From positions 1-61,502 of the forward strand of contig JAFLCF010000004.1 of the NCBI GenBank assembly GCA_017303735.1: a DNA stretch of 61,502 nt, given 5' to 3'. The notes under the pieces are model-generated. The model saw only the letters and a list, made by a program, of their open reading frames with translations, made no database searches and had not been told where the DNA came from. Positions 1 through 8,813 of this stretch are shown piece after piece. The position numbers were made by a program, and so were the translations under genes. The stretch comes from Anaerolineae bacterium (GTDB lineage: Bacteria > Chloroflexota > Anaerolineae > Anaerolineales > Villigracilaceae). The first letter of the stretch is position 1, and every line of letters starts with the position of its first letter.

Positions 1-1
1 G

Positions 2-667
2 GATGCTCAACTGCGCATCGGGAATGTTGACACCACGACAGCCACGGTGGCGATCACGATCGGGGGGGTCTTGCAGGAGACGGTCAACATTGCTCCGGGT
101 GCCAGCTATCGGGTGAACTATCCCACCCTGGATGCGGGTCCGGTCAAGGTGGAGAGTACCGATAACAAGAAGATCGTGGTGGCGTTGCGTGAGGCTTGGA
201 ACAATCAACAAACGGGCTTGCTTGCCAGCACGAGCTTTGCGCAGGTCATGGGCATTCCTGCTGAGAAACTGTCGGATACCTATTTACTGCCCCACTACAA
301 CGATCTGTCGCCTCTCCTGGATGCTCAACTGCGCATCGGGAATGTTGACACCACGACAGCCACGGTGGCGATCACGATCGGAGGGGTCTTGCAGGAGACG
401 GTCAATATTGCTCCGGGTGCCAGCTATCGGGTGAACTATCCCACCTTGGATGCGGGTCCGGTCAAGGTGGAGAGTACGGATAACAAGAAGATCGTGGTGG
501 CGTTGCGTGAGGCTTGGAACAATCAGGGGACGGGGTTGCTCTCCAGTACCAGCTTTACGCAGTTGATGGGGTTGCCCTTGGAGGATTTGTCGGTTATCTA
601 TTACTTGCCCCACTATAATGATCTCTCCCCCTTGCTGGATGCGCAGCTCAGATTTGGCGTGCCGTAG
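2..667 (+). CDS. 3' end of a tandem-repeat surface or secreted protein (partial)
   Basis: The reading frame is open from the first bases of the window, so the 5' end lies outside it. The visible part is two copies of a 106-residue unit (318-bp DNA period: starts at 2 and 320, with the first residues of a third copy at 638) that ends in a short tail at the stop. Each unit starts DAQLRIGN and carries IAPGASYRVNYP and KKIVVALREAWNNQ. The copies are almost identical in DNA, which points to recent duplication or gene conversion. The units look beta-rich and without long hydrophobic stretches, so an extracellular repeat protein is my inference. I do not recognise the family. It precedes the polysaccharide export genes but is separated from them by about 420 bases. 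Confidence 0.75.
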   Translation, partial: DAQLRIGNVDTTTATVAITIGGVLQETVNIAPGASYRVNYPTLDAGPVKVESTDNKKIVVALREAWNNQQTGLLASTSFAQVMGIPAEKLSDTYLLPHYNDLSPLLDAQLRIGNVDTTTATVAITIGGVLQETVNIAPGASYRVNYPTLDAGPVKVESTDNKKIVVALREAWNNQGTGLLSSTSFTQLMGLPLEDLSVIYYLPHYNDLSPLLDAQLRFGVP

Positions 668-1084
668 TGAATGATAATGGCGGGCAATCTGCAGTAAATT
701 GCCGCACATACAACAATCGCCACTCCCAGCGTTTATGGGGCGGTATATCTTTGTGTTGAGAGTGTTACACTGGTATCGTTTCGATTCCACATTGGTTTTA
801 CCAACCTTGTTTTGACGAGTTGTTGCTTGGTATGTTGGAGCTTCTCCGAAAATCGTGGTTTTGCGTTTTGCACAAAACCCTGATATGATTTCGGTGTTTG
901 CCACACCCCATACTGGAGCACTTTTACTTTATTTATGGGGATGGGGTAACAAAATGACCTTATTTATGAAATGCCTGTAAATTAACATTGCTGGCTTAGA
1001 ATACAAGATTGCTGTGTTTGACGGGCCTGATCTGAAATTGGCTATCCTAAACATATATCCCCCGATCTGAACCTCCAACAGTTC
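668..1084. other. Intergenic region upstream of the polysaccharide exporter
   Basis: I see no convincing gene in this stretch of about 420 bases. A weak imperfect hairpin (GCGGGCAAT pairing with ATTGCCGC, about 679-705) follows the repeat-protein stop but has no T tract. The only promoter-like element is TTGACG at 1018 with TATCCT at 1043. Confidence 0.5.
1018..1048 (+). promoter_or_regulatory. Candidate promoter of the exporter operon
   Basis: TTGACG at 1018-1023 and TATCCT at 1043-1048 are separated by 19 bases, a longer spacer than ideal. The site lies 40-90 bases before the possible wzm starts. Pattern match only. Confidence 0.3.
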
Positions 1085-1135
1085 GTGCCAAATACCGATT
1101 TTTTTGAAAAGATGCTGAAGGTTAACCTTAAATAT

Positions 1136-1966
1136 ATGAAACCTTACAATATACACGAAACCTCGCCAATAGCAATGTTTACGAGCCTATGGCGTAATCG
1201 TCATTTAATATTACAAATGATACGCCGCGATGTTTCTGCGCGTTATCGAGGCTCTCTTTTAGGTTTAACGTGGTCGTTCATCTACCCATTGCTTATGTTG
1301 GTGGTGTACACTTTTGTTTTTTCAGTAGTGTTTAAATCCCGCTGGAGCACGGATGCGGGTGAAAGCAAAACTGACTTTGCTATTCTCCTTTTTGCGGGCA
1401 TGATCGTATTCGGACTCTTTTCCGAAGGCATCAATCGTGCACCAGGTTTGATCGTTTCCAACGTTAATTATGTCAAAAAAGTAGTCTTTCCTCTTGAGAT
1501 ATTGCCCTTGGTATCGCTTGGATCTGTGCTTTTTCATAGTATGGTAAGTGTTTTTGTATTGCTGATCATGCAGGTTATCACTAACCACATCCTGCCCTGG
1601 ACGATCATCTTCCTACCGTTGGTGTTACTGCCTCTTCTCTTTGCAAGTATGGGGATTGGCTGGCTTTTAGCGGCGTTGGGGGTTTATGTTCGCGATATTG
1701 GTCAGGTAACCAGTGTATTTACGACAGCCCTTATGTTTTTGTCTGCTGTGTTTTATCCGGTGTCTGCCCTGCCGGAAAACTATCAAAATTTAATTAAACT
1801 TAACCCGCTTGTTTATATCATTATTGAGTTCCGCAACGTATTGATCTTGAGCATCCCTCCAGATTGGTTTGTTTTGGGTACTGCCTTAATTTCAGGACTC
1901 GCCATTGCTGCGATGGGTTTTTGGTCGTTTCAGAAATTGCGCAAAGGATTTGCGGATGTCATCTGA
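1136..1966 (+). CDS. wzm: ABC-2 type polysaccharide export permease (Wzm-like)
   Basis: Membrane subunit of an ABC exporter that carries a finished, lipid-linked polysaccharide across the cytoplasmic membrane. The sequence has the family's cytoplasmic amphipathic opening (LWRNRHLILQMIRRDVSARY) followed by about six hydrophobic segments, and its length is normal for Wzm/TagG/KpsM permeases. The frame is open from a GTG at 1085. I chose ATG 1136 because family members usually begin shortly before the LWR motif; ATG 1112 and GTG 1085 remain possible. The stop overlaps the wzt start by 11 bases, so the two subunits are translationally coupled. Family call is secure; the start is not. Confidence 0.88.
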   Translation: MKPYNIHETSPIAMFTSLWRNRHLILQMIRRDVSARYRGSLLGLTWSFIYPLLMLVVYTFVFSVVFKSRWSTDAGESKTDFAILLFAGMIVFGLFSEGINRAPGLIVSNVNYVKKVVFPLEILPLVSLGSVLFHSMVSVFVLLIMQVITNHILPWTIIFLPLVLLPLLFASMGIGWLLAALGVYVRDIGQVTSVFTTALMFLSAVFYPVSALPENYQNLIKLNPLVYIIIEFRNVLILSIPPDWFVLGTALISGLAIAAMGFWSFQKLRKGFADVI

Positions 1967-3338
1967 TCAAGTTGCTATCAAGGTAGATGGACTCAGCAAG
2001 TGCTACCATATTTATAACCAACCACAGGATCGACTTAAACAGGCAGTATTACCTCGTTTACAGAAACTTTCTGGAGTTGCGCCCGTAAATTACTTCCGTG
2101 AATTTTGGGCGCTGCAGGATGTTTCATTTGAGGTCAAAAAAGGTGAAACCGTTGGTATCATAGGGCGCAATGGATCGGGAAAATCGACCCTGCTTCAACT
2201 TATCTGTGGGACGTTAAGCCCTACCATTGGATCTGTAAAAACGAATGGTCGCATTGCAGCTCTCCTTGAGCTTGGTTCTGGTTTCAACCCGGAGTTTACC
2301 GGGCAGGAAAATGTATACCTGAATGGTGCCGTTCTGGGTCTCACAAAGGAGGAGATCGATTCTCGTTTTGATGCTATTGCTGCCTTTGCGGATATTGGAG
2401 ATTTTATTCAACAGCCTGTAAAGACATATTCAAGTGGTATGGTTGTCCGGCTTGCCTTTGCCGTACAAGCAATGATCGACCCTGATATTCTTGTTGTTGA
2501 TGAGGCGCTTGCAGTAGGGGATGAAAAATTCCAACGTAAATGTTTTGCGCGGTTGGAGGAATTGAAAAGCAAAGGAACAGCCATTTTATTTGTCTCTCAT
2601 TCGGGTGGGCAGATCGTAGAACTGTGTGATGGTGCGTTGCTACTTGAAAATGGCAGGCGTTTGATGTATTCTCGACCTTTGCAGGTGGTCCGTGCCTACC
2701 AAAAATTGATTTATGCTCCCCCTGATTATTACACCGAATTACTGCAGGAGTATCAAAACTATGACCAAATGCAAGCCAATGTTATAGTTTCAAGCTCCTC
2801 TAAACAGAATCCAGAACTAGAACAACCTACAGATAGCGCTAGTGAAAATGTCTTGGGAGATTATTTTGATCCAGGGCTTATCCCCGAAACAACGGTCGTA
2901 TACCCTTTACAAGGGGCTGAAATTCAATCGCTTCAGATCCTGAATATGAATGGGATTCCTGTGAATGTCTTATCTGCTGGGGAGAATTATCGATTTGAGA
3001 TGTCAGGAATATTTTTATCGGATAGTAAAAGCGTTTATTTTGGCATTCACATTCGTTCGGTCTCTGGCGTAGTCATAACTGGTCAGGTTCATCCGGAAGA
3101 AGGAAAGTATATTGATTTAATACAAGCTGGACAAAAATTTAATATTGTATTCGAATTTAAAATGACATTGTTGTCTGGTGCATACTTTGTTGGTGGGGGG
3201 GTTTGGTCATATTATGAGCCTACTTGCCTGCATCGTATAATGGATGCAGGTATGTTTAGAGTGCAGTATAAGAAATCACATAACTCGTTTGGAGTTTGTG
3301 ATTTACAGTCATCCCCAGTAAGTGCGAAGATTTATTAA
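1956..3338 (+). CDS. wzt: ABC exporter ATPase with C-terminal glycan-recognition domain (Wzt-like)
   Basis: ATPase subunit that powers the Wzm channel. Walker A is GRNGSGKS at residues 70-77, the signature is YSSGMVVRLAF, and Walker B is ILVVDEALAVGD. After the roughly 250-residue nucleotide-binding domain comes a linker and a beta-rich domain of about 150 residues, the place of the Wzt C-terminal domain that in known systems recognises the non-reducing-end modification of the glycan before export. The ATG at 1956 follows AAAGGA at 1943-1948 and overlaps wzm; a longer frame from 1905 lacks this signal. A methyltransferase and a sulfotransferase follow at once, and either could make the terminal mark (inference). 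Confidence 0.93.
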   Translation: MSSDQVAIKVDGLSKCYHIYNQPQDRLKQAVLPRLQKLSGVAPVNYFREFWALQDVSFEVKKGETVGIIGRNGSGKSTLLQLICGTLSPTIGSVKTNGRIAALLELGSGFNPEFTGQENVYLNGAVLGLTKEEIDSRFDAIAAFADIGDFIQQPVKTYSSGMVVRLAFAVQAMIDPDILVVDEALAVGDEKFQRKCFARLEELKSKGTAILFVSHSGGQIVELCDGALLLENGRRLMYSRPLQVVRAYQKLIYAPPDYYTELLQEYQNYDQMQANVIVSSSSKQNPELEQPTDSASENVLGDYFDPGLIPETTVVYPLQGAEIQSLQILNMNGIPVNVLSAGENYRFEMSGIFLSDSKSVYFGIHIRSVSGVVITGQVHPEEGKYIDLIQAGQKFNIVFEFKMTLLSGAYFVGGGVWSYYEPTCLHRIMDAGMFRVQYKKSHNSFGVCDLQSSPVSAKIY

Positions 3339-3429
3339 TAATATTACTTCTTTCGACCAGTTTAAGTATGTGACATTATTGGTTCATATAATATTCTGAA
3401 TATATTAATGTACACTAAGGAATTCACAA

Positions 3430-4056
3430 ATGGATCTATACAAGAATTGTCTCCAAAACTTACCTGAAAATACGCTCGATGTCCTCAAACACTGCCAATC
3501 TCAAACAGAATGCATGCTTTCGTTTGAAGAAGGTGTATTACTGTATTGTCTTGCTAAAGAGCTTACTTCGGGATGCATAATTGAAATTGGATCCTATCGA
3601 GGCGGGTCAACAGTTTTTTTAGGACGTGGTTCTTTAGACGGCGCACAGATCCCTGTCTATGCTATTGATCCGCATAAAGATTTTATTGGTGTTCTTGGAG
3701 GAGTTTTTGGTCCTAAGGATCGGACAGCTTTTTATCGGGCAATGCTTGATTTAGGCTGCAGTGAAATTGTTTCACTTGTCAATTTGAGTAGTGAGTACTT
3801 TGCTTATAATTGGAAAGAAGCAGTTTCGTTATTGTGGATTGATGGCGATCACAATTATGATGCTGTAAAAAGAGACTTTGAACTTTGGATTCCTCACGTT
3901 AAGAGTGGGTCAAAAATTGTTTTTGATGATGCTGTTGACCCTAATCTAGGTCCTCGTAAGTTATTAGATGAATTGATTGCTTCTGAAAAATTTGAGGAAA
4001 TTGAAAGGGTTGGAAAAATTGTGGTCGTTCGTGAAAAAAAAACTAAAGGTAAATAA
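3430..4056 (+). CDS. Class I SAM-dependent methyltransferase (Methyltransf_24-like)
   Basis: A 208-residue Rossmann-fold methyltransferase. Motif I is IIEIGSYRGGSTVFL, followed by the acidic AIDPHKD, and LWIDGDHNYDAVKRDFELW, which is typical of the Methyltransf_24 and cephalosporin-hydroxylase-like family found in glycan clusters. AAGGA at 3417-3421 is a good ribosome site for the ATG. The substrate is unknown; by position it probably methylates a sugar of the exported polysaccharide, possibly the chain end. The next gene starts 6 bases after its stop. Confidence 0.8.
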   Translation: MDLYKNCLQNLPENTLDVLKHCQSQTECMLSFEEGVLLYCLAKELTSGCIIEIGSYRGGSTVFLGRGSLDGAQIPVYAIDPHKDFIGVLGGVFGPKDRTAFYRAMLDLGCSEIVSLVNLSSEYFAYNWKEAVSLLWIDGDHNYDAVKRDFELWIPHVKSGSKIVFDDAVDPNLGPRKLLDELIASEKFEEIERVGKIVVVREKKTKGK

Positions 4057-4062
4057 GTTAAT

Positions 4063-5277
4063 ATGTTTAACAAAAAATTACCATTTGAAGACCAGGATCT
4101 TTGGACGTTTCTTCGATGGAACTCATATCTTTCAGAAAAATATAAGTTACTTTATGTTGCTACCCCAAAGGTCGCGTGTACGTCGTTGAAATGGTGGTTT
4201 GCGAATTTAGTGGAGTGTTCTGACGCTCTAACAAAGATTACTACTAGTTTAGAGTCTGCCCCAGATCTGATAATTCATGATAGTTTTCATATAGTTGCAC
4301 CATATGTATCTGGCTTATTGCCGAGCGAACTATCTGATTCAATTACAGACACTAATTATTTTCGCTTTGCTGTTGTTCGAAACCCATATAAGAGAATTTT
4401 TTCTGCTTGGCAGTCCAAATTGGTTTTACGAGAAATACAATCAAAAGCGTATCAGAAGTGTGATTTCTTAAATAGCCCACTAGAAAACAAGATAGATATT
4501 GCAAGGTCTTTTGAAAAATTTCTTGAGTATCTTTCTTATTATGAAGCTCCTAATTATATAGATAAACACTGGACACCACAAGTCAACTTACTTCGTCCAG
4601 ATCTGATCTCGTATACTCATTTAACCCAGATCGAAAATTTGCAAGATTTACGATCTGCTTTACAGAAGCACCTTGGTCCTGGAGTGCCAGATCCGTTTTC
4701 ATACCGACGGTCAAATGAAAGCCTGATTCCTTACATGTCTGAACTTATTACAGATCGGGCTGCAGAATTGATCCAATCATTGTATGCAGATGATTTTCGA
4801 ACTTTTAATTATGACATCCAGCCGCCGGTTGTAAAAGTAACTTATTCAGACTCTGAATTGAAAGTTGCACTTCAAGCTATTGAAATGATCCGTGGACGGC
4901 ACCAGCGGATTGGTGAAATGTTTGAGACAATTCAAGATGCGAACCAAACTATAGTTGATCTTAATAATACTGCTGTTGAGAAAAATGAACAAATCGTTAC
5001 GCTAAACTACACAATAGTAAGTAAGAACGAGGAAATAGTTGCACAAAACAATAACATAGTTGCACAAAACAATAACATAGTTGCACAAAACAATATAATA
5101 GTAGGCAAGGATCAGCAACTTGTTGCCCTCCAAACTAAAATATCCGAATTGAACCATCAGATAGCTAACCCAAGTCTTTCTGAGATATTCCGTGCCATGA
5201 TAAATCAGGATGAAAATACAGGATCGCGTCTTTCGCAAATTATCCGAAAAATTTATCGAAGAATGCGCGGCTTGTAA
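4063..5277 (+). CDS. PAPS-dependent sulfotransferase with C-terminal coiled coil
   Basis: Sulfotransferase family 2 protein that would move sulfate from PAPS to a sugar hydroxyl. The 5'-phosphosulfate loop is ATPKVACTSLKWWF (about residues 31-44) and the 3'-phosphate-binding motif is FRFAVVRNPYKRIFSAW (about 101-117). The catalytic domain ends near residue 250. After it comes a predicted coiled coil of about 120 residues rich in Asn, Gln, Ile and Val with exact seven-residue repeats (IVAQNNN), encoded by 21-bp tandem DNA repeats at 5038-5097. The tail could drive oligomerisation or hold the enzyme near the exporter (inference). It implies a sulfated glycan, which is uncommon outside marine lineages. 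Confidence 0.85.
   Translation: MFNKKLPFEDQDLWTFLRWNSYLSEKYKLLYVATPKVACTSLKWWFANLVECSDALTKITTSLESAPDLIIHDSFHIVAPYVSGLLPSELSDSITDTNYFRFAVVRNPYKRIFSAWQSKLVLREIQSKAYQKCDFLNSPLENKIDIARSFEKFLEYLSYYEAPNYIDKHWTPQVNLLRPDLISYTHLTQIENLQDLRSALQKHLGPGVPDPFSYRRSNESLIPYMSELITDRAAELIQSLYADDFRTFNYDIQPPVVKVTYSDSELKVALQAIEMIRGRHQRIGEMFETIQDANQTIVDLNNTAVEKNEQIVTLNYTIVSKNEEIVAQNNNIVAQNNNIVAQNNIIVGKDQQLVALQTKISELNHQIANPSLSEIFRAMINQDENTGSRLSQIIRKIYRRMRGL
5038..5097 (+). repeat. 21-bp tandem repeat inside the sulfotransferase gene
   Basis: Two full and one partial copy of a 21-base unit beginning GTTGCACAAAAC, at 5038, 5059 and 5080. Each unit encodes one heptad of the coiled coil, so copy-number change would alter the coil length without a frameshift. 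Confidence 0.9.
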
Positions 5278-5288
5278 GGTATACGAAT

Positions 5289-6545
5289 ATGAAGATTCTT
5301 TTTATAACAGAGCTTGCAAGTATTCACGCCGCCCGGTGGATCAACCAGTTCCAAGATCAGAACTGGGATATCCACGTTTTTCAAGGTCTTCCACGAAGTA
5401 TAGGCGTGTGCCCAGAATTTCGCGTTGGAAAATTTTATATCCCTTCCATTTCTCCGATTCCCAACAACCTGCCCTATCAACTGACCATCACCAACAATTT
5501 TTTAACCCAAATTGCTGGGAGAATAATAAGAAAATTCAATTTGCGCGGGCGTTTTCCTAATAACAATTTGCTCAAAAAATTATCCGGCGAGTTTGCCTTG
5601 GCATATTCTTTGGCAGACGTAATTCAGACCATAAAGCCTGACATAATTCATTCTCTTGGGTTAAATATCAACTGGGAAAACATGATGATTTCGGTATCAC
5701 GCGCACGCCAGATATTAGGCGGCTTTAATGTCCCATGGGTATATTCGAGCTGGGGGGCAGATTTAATGCACTTTCCGAACATTTCTACCCTGCACAGAAA
5801 GGGGGTTGAAGAGGTTCTTTCCTTATGTGACTATCATATTTCTGAATGTGAAAGGGACGCAAATCTGGCGCGAGAGTTTGGGTTTGATGGTGAGATGCTG
5901 GGATTTTTACCCGCTTTTGGTGGAGTTACTTGGGATGCTGCCCAGTATAAGATCCATGCCCATCCTTCACAACGCCGTACGATCTTGATAAAAGGGCGTG
6001 ATATCACAGGTGGTGATCCACAAGGGCGAGCTTTGTCCATTATGAGTGCCCTTGCCCTATGTAAAGAAGATCTATTGAATTATCGGATTGTGATTTGCCA
6101 TGCTGCCCCCTCTGTTTCTTATGAAGCTGCAATCCTTGGGGCAGTCTCCGGTTTAGATATACAAATTATTCCGCATCTTGATTACCATTCATGGCTTCGA
6201 ATTATGGGCGGCTCACGTCTATTGATAGCTGCTACTGTAACCGATGGCTTGCCCGGCACTTTGGTGGAAGCAATGTCTTTAGGTGCCCTGCCAGTACATT
6301 CCGGGGTTGATTCCGTCCAAGAATGGATACAGGATGGAGTGAATGGGCTTTTGATTCCCCCAGAAGACCCTGATAAAATTGCTCAAGCCATTCGCCGGGC
6401 AGTTAAAGATGACGATTTGGTGGATAAAGCCGCTGAGATCAATGAGAAAATTGTCAACGAAAAGCTATCTGATACATATGTTAAACCAAAAGCGGTTGAG
6501 ATGTATCGCCATGCGGTCAGGCGTGGGAAAAAATACCAGCAATAA
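5289..6545 (+). CDS. Glycosyltransferase family 4 (GT-B fold)
   Basis: A 418-residue retaining GT-B glycosyltransferase. The N-terminal half has the donor-family layout with ITELASIHAARWINQF and WVYSSWGADLMHFPN. The C-terminal half has the Glycos_transf_1 signature TDGLPGTLVEAMSLGALPV followed by GVNGLLIPPEDPDKIAQAI, where the E of LVEA is the usual nucleotide-sugar contact. AAGG about 9 bases before the ATG supports the start. It lies 11 bases after the sulfotransferase stop in the same operon. Donor and acceptor cannot be read from sequence. Confidence 0.88.
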   Translation: MKILFITELASIHAARWINQFQDQNWDIHVFQGLPRSIGVCPEFRVGKFYIPSISPIPNNLPYQLTITNNFLTQIAGRIIRKFNLRGRFPNNNLLKKLSGEFALAYSLADVIQTIKPDIIHSLGLNINWENMMISVSRARQILGGFNVPWVYSSWGADLMHFPNISTLHRKGVEEVLSLCDYHISECERDANLAREFGFDGEMLGFLPAFGGVTWDAAQYKIHAHPSQRRTILIKGRDITGGDPQGRALSIMSALALCKEDLLNYRIVICHAAPSVSYEAAILGAVSGLDIQIIPHLDYHSWLRIMGGSRLLIAATVTDGLPGTLVEAMSLGALPVHSGVDSVQEWIQDGVNGLLIPPEDPDKIAQAIRRAVKDDDLVDKAAEINEKIVNEKLSDTYVKPKAVEMYRHAVRRGKKYQQ

Positions 6546-6587
6546 ATATTTTCTGCTCGGCTGATTTCAATGAAGGACTAATAAAAA

Positions 6588-7526
6588 ATGACAAATATTC
6601 TTGTTACAGGTGGAAATGGGTTTATCGGTAGCCATTTGGTTGACGGGCTGGCTCGCGAACCAAAGAATCACATAACCGTATTGGATTTATATCCTCGATT
6701 GTACGAATTACCAACTACAAAAGTTTCATATATTCAAGGCAATTTGAGCGATATCAATCTTGCAAGAAGGGTGTTGGAGGATGGGAATATTCAAGTTGTA
6801 TATCATACTGCCTGGGCAACAATTGCAGAAACAGCGTTAAAAAATGTATTCTCCGATATTGAAATAAATCTCCAGCCAACCATTAATTTGTTAGAAGCAT
6901 GCCGCGATTTTAAGGTGCAGCGCATCATCTACCTGTCATCAGGTGGAGCTGTTTATGGAAAGCCTGAAGAGCTACCCATAAACGAAGACCATCCGACGAA
7001 TCCAATCAACCCTTATGGTATAACGAAGTTAACAGCTGAAAAATATGTGCAAATGTACGCACATTTATATGGTATGGAGTATGTTATATTACGCCCTTCG
7101 GTTCCCTACGGGCCACGCCAAAATCCGCATAGGCGACAGGGTGTCATCTCTACGTTTATTTATAATGCTTTGAAGAAGAAACCAGTCACTGTTTGGGGGG
7201 ATGGAGACAAGATTATCAGGGATTATTTTTATATTTCAGACTTGATACATGCTATGATTTTAGCAAAAGATTTACCTCTAAACGGAAAGAAGCTATTCAA
7301 TTTGAGCGGCTCAGCATGTTATTCATTGAATGAAGTTATTAATAGTATCAACTTGGTTCTAGGAGTGCAACTTGAGGTTAATTTTGAACGATCTCGTGAT
7401 TTTGATGTAAAAAGCCTGCATTTGGATATTAACCTAGCTAAAAATTTACTTGGCTGGGAACCCTTGGTTACGATTGAGGATGGGATTGTGAAAACAGCGA
7501 AGTGGATAGAAAAAAATATTGAATGA
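6588..7526 (+). CDS. NAD-dependent nucleotide-sugar epimerase/dehydratase
   Basis: Extended short-chain dehydrogenase of 312 residues. It has the NAD-binding GGNGFIGSH at the N-terminus, the catalytic LSSGGAVYG serine region and the Y143-x3-K147 pair in NPYGITK. It resembles GalE/WbpP-type UDP-sugar 4-epimerases, but related dehydratases share these motifs. The likely role is to supply a nucleotide sugar for the surrounding glycosyltransferases. It sits between two transferase genes on the same strand with a short gap. Confidence 0.85.
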   Translation: MTNILVTGGNGFIGSHLVDGLAREPKNHITVLDLYPRLYELPTTKVSYIQGNLSDINLARRVLEDGNIQVVYHTAWATIAETALKNVFSDIEINLQPTINLLEACRDFKVQRIIYLSSGGAVYGKPEELPINEDHPTNPINPYGITKLTAEKYVQMYAHLYGMEYVILRPSVPYGPRQNPHRRQGVISTFIYNALKKKPVTVWGDGDKIIRDYFYISDLIHAMILAKDLPLNGKKLFNLSGSACYSLNEVINSINLVLGVQLEVNFERSRDFDVKSLHLDINLAKNLLGWEPLVTIEDGIVKTAKWIEKNIE

Positions 7527-7538
7527 TAGGAATTTCAA

Positions 7539-8813
7539 ATGGAAAAGCCGATGTTTACCATTATTATTCCCACGTACAATCATGGGAAGTTTATTAGAAA
7601 GGCGATTGATAGTGTCATATCCCAAACTTTTCCAAATTGGGAAATGGTAATTGTGAATGACGGTTCAACAGATGATACACAGGAACTCATTGAAAATTAT
7701 TCGCGCATTGATAAGCGAATTCACCCGATTCATAAATCTAATGGTGGTACGGCATCAGCAATTAATACTGGGCTGGAAAATGCACAAGGTGATTGGATCT
7801 GTTGGCTGAGCTCAGATGATTGGTATGAACCTGATAAATTGGAAGTTCACAAAAAATATATAGACCAAAACCACGATTGTGAATTTTTTTTCTCGCATTT
7901 TCATATGTACGATGAATTTGATGGAAAGACGGTCGACCGAGATTTGTTTGGACCGCTCCCAGCACGTGAATACCAAATTCCGATTCTTTTTTACAGAAAT
8001 TATATAATGGGAGTTGGGATATGTGTTAGCCGTAATCTTTGGAAGAAGGTTGGGGAAATGGATATTGAACTGAAGTATGCTCAAGATTATGATATGTGGT
8101 TGAAATTATTGACCATTTCTCCTGGGTGTTTTATTCCTGAACGTACATTTACATATCGGCATCATTCTGGGCAAGGTTCGGAGACATTTCAACTTGCCTG
8201 TTTATTTGATGCATCGAAATCTGGTATTCGATATGTAAATGAACACCCGTTTGAGGATTTCTTCCCATTGCTTGACTTGAACGATAGTAAGGTAGCTCGG
8301 GAGGCTGTCAATGTTTACTTAGAAGTGTCTAGTGATCCTAGTTCATATATTTATTCTTTAGGATTTCATCCGGCGCTAGTTTTTCGTTTACTCGAATGGG
8401 TGCTTGCCAATGAGAACAAGAATAAAGACGAATTGTTGCATATCATAAAATCACATGCATGGAATGTTAACCGTAAATTTGCCGGATCACAGTTTGGAGA
8501 TATTTGGAAACGAGCGGAAAAAATTATTGATAACTATTCAAAAGATGGTTTTTCTTATGAGAGTGTATCTCATTTGGAAACTGGTGTCGCTCATTACATT
8601 CAAAGTCAAACTGTTGGGCACCCTATAGCACCATCCTTGAGAAAGTATTTAGAAAACTACGAAAGCATTAATGTAGATACTTTAATAAAAAGTAGAAATT
8701 CAAACAAAAACTTATCTTTTTCTGCTTTTTATGCTTATTTTATAAAAAAAATAGGAGGAATAATGAGAAGAATATTTCGGGCAATAAGAGGGAAAGAAGA
8801 TTATGAGGGGTAA
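7539..8813 (+). CDS. Glycosyltransferase family 2 with C-terminal extension
   Basis: GT-A enzyme with the usual opening FTIIIPTYNHGKFIRKAIDS and VNDGSTDDT, then WLSSDDWYEPDK as the DxD-type metal and UDP-sugar site. The catalytic domain covers roughly residues 1-230, and about 190 further residues have no recognised domain. The N-terminal half is clearly paralogous to the 11024-12727 gene (shared GGTxxAxNxGL and AQDxDMWxxLL). The stop overlaps the next start by 11 bases. Linkage specificity is unknown. Confidence 0.87.
   Translation: MEKPMFTIIIPTYNHGKFIRKAIDSVISQTFPNWEMVIVNDGSTDDTQELIENYSRIDKRIHPIHKSNGGTASAINTGLENAQGDWICWLSSDDWYEPDKLEVHKKYIDQNHDCEFFFSHFHMYDEFDGKTVDRDLFGPLPAREYQIPILFYRNYIMGVGICVSRNLWKKVGEMDIELKYAQDYDMWLKLLTISPGCFIPERTFTYRHHSGQGSETFQLACLFDASKSGIRYVNEHPFEDFFPLLDLNDSKVAREAVNVYLEVSSDPSSYIYSLGFHPALVFRLLEWVLANENKNKDELLHIIKSHAWNVNRKFAGSQFGDIWKRAEKIIDNYSKDGFSYESVSHLETGVAHYIQSQTVGHPIAPSLRKYLENYESINVDTLIKSRNSNKNLSFSAFYAYFIKKIGGIMRRIFRAIRGKEDYEG

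Noticed and set aside
5038..5097. Possible CRISPR-like array
   Set aside because: The repeats are contiguous, without spacers, and code for heptads of a coiled coil.
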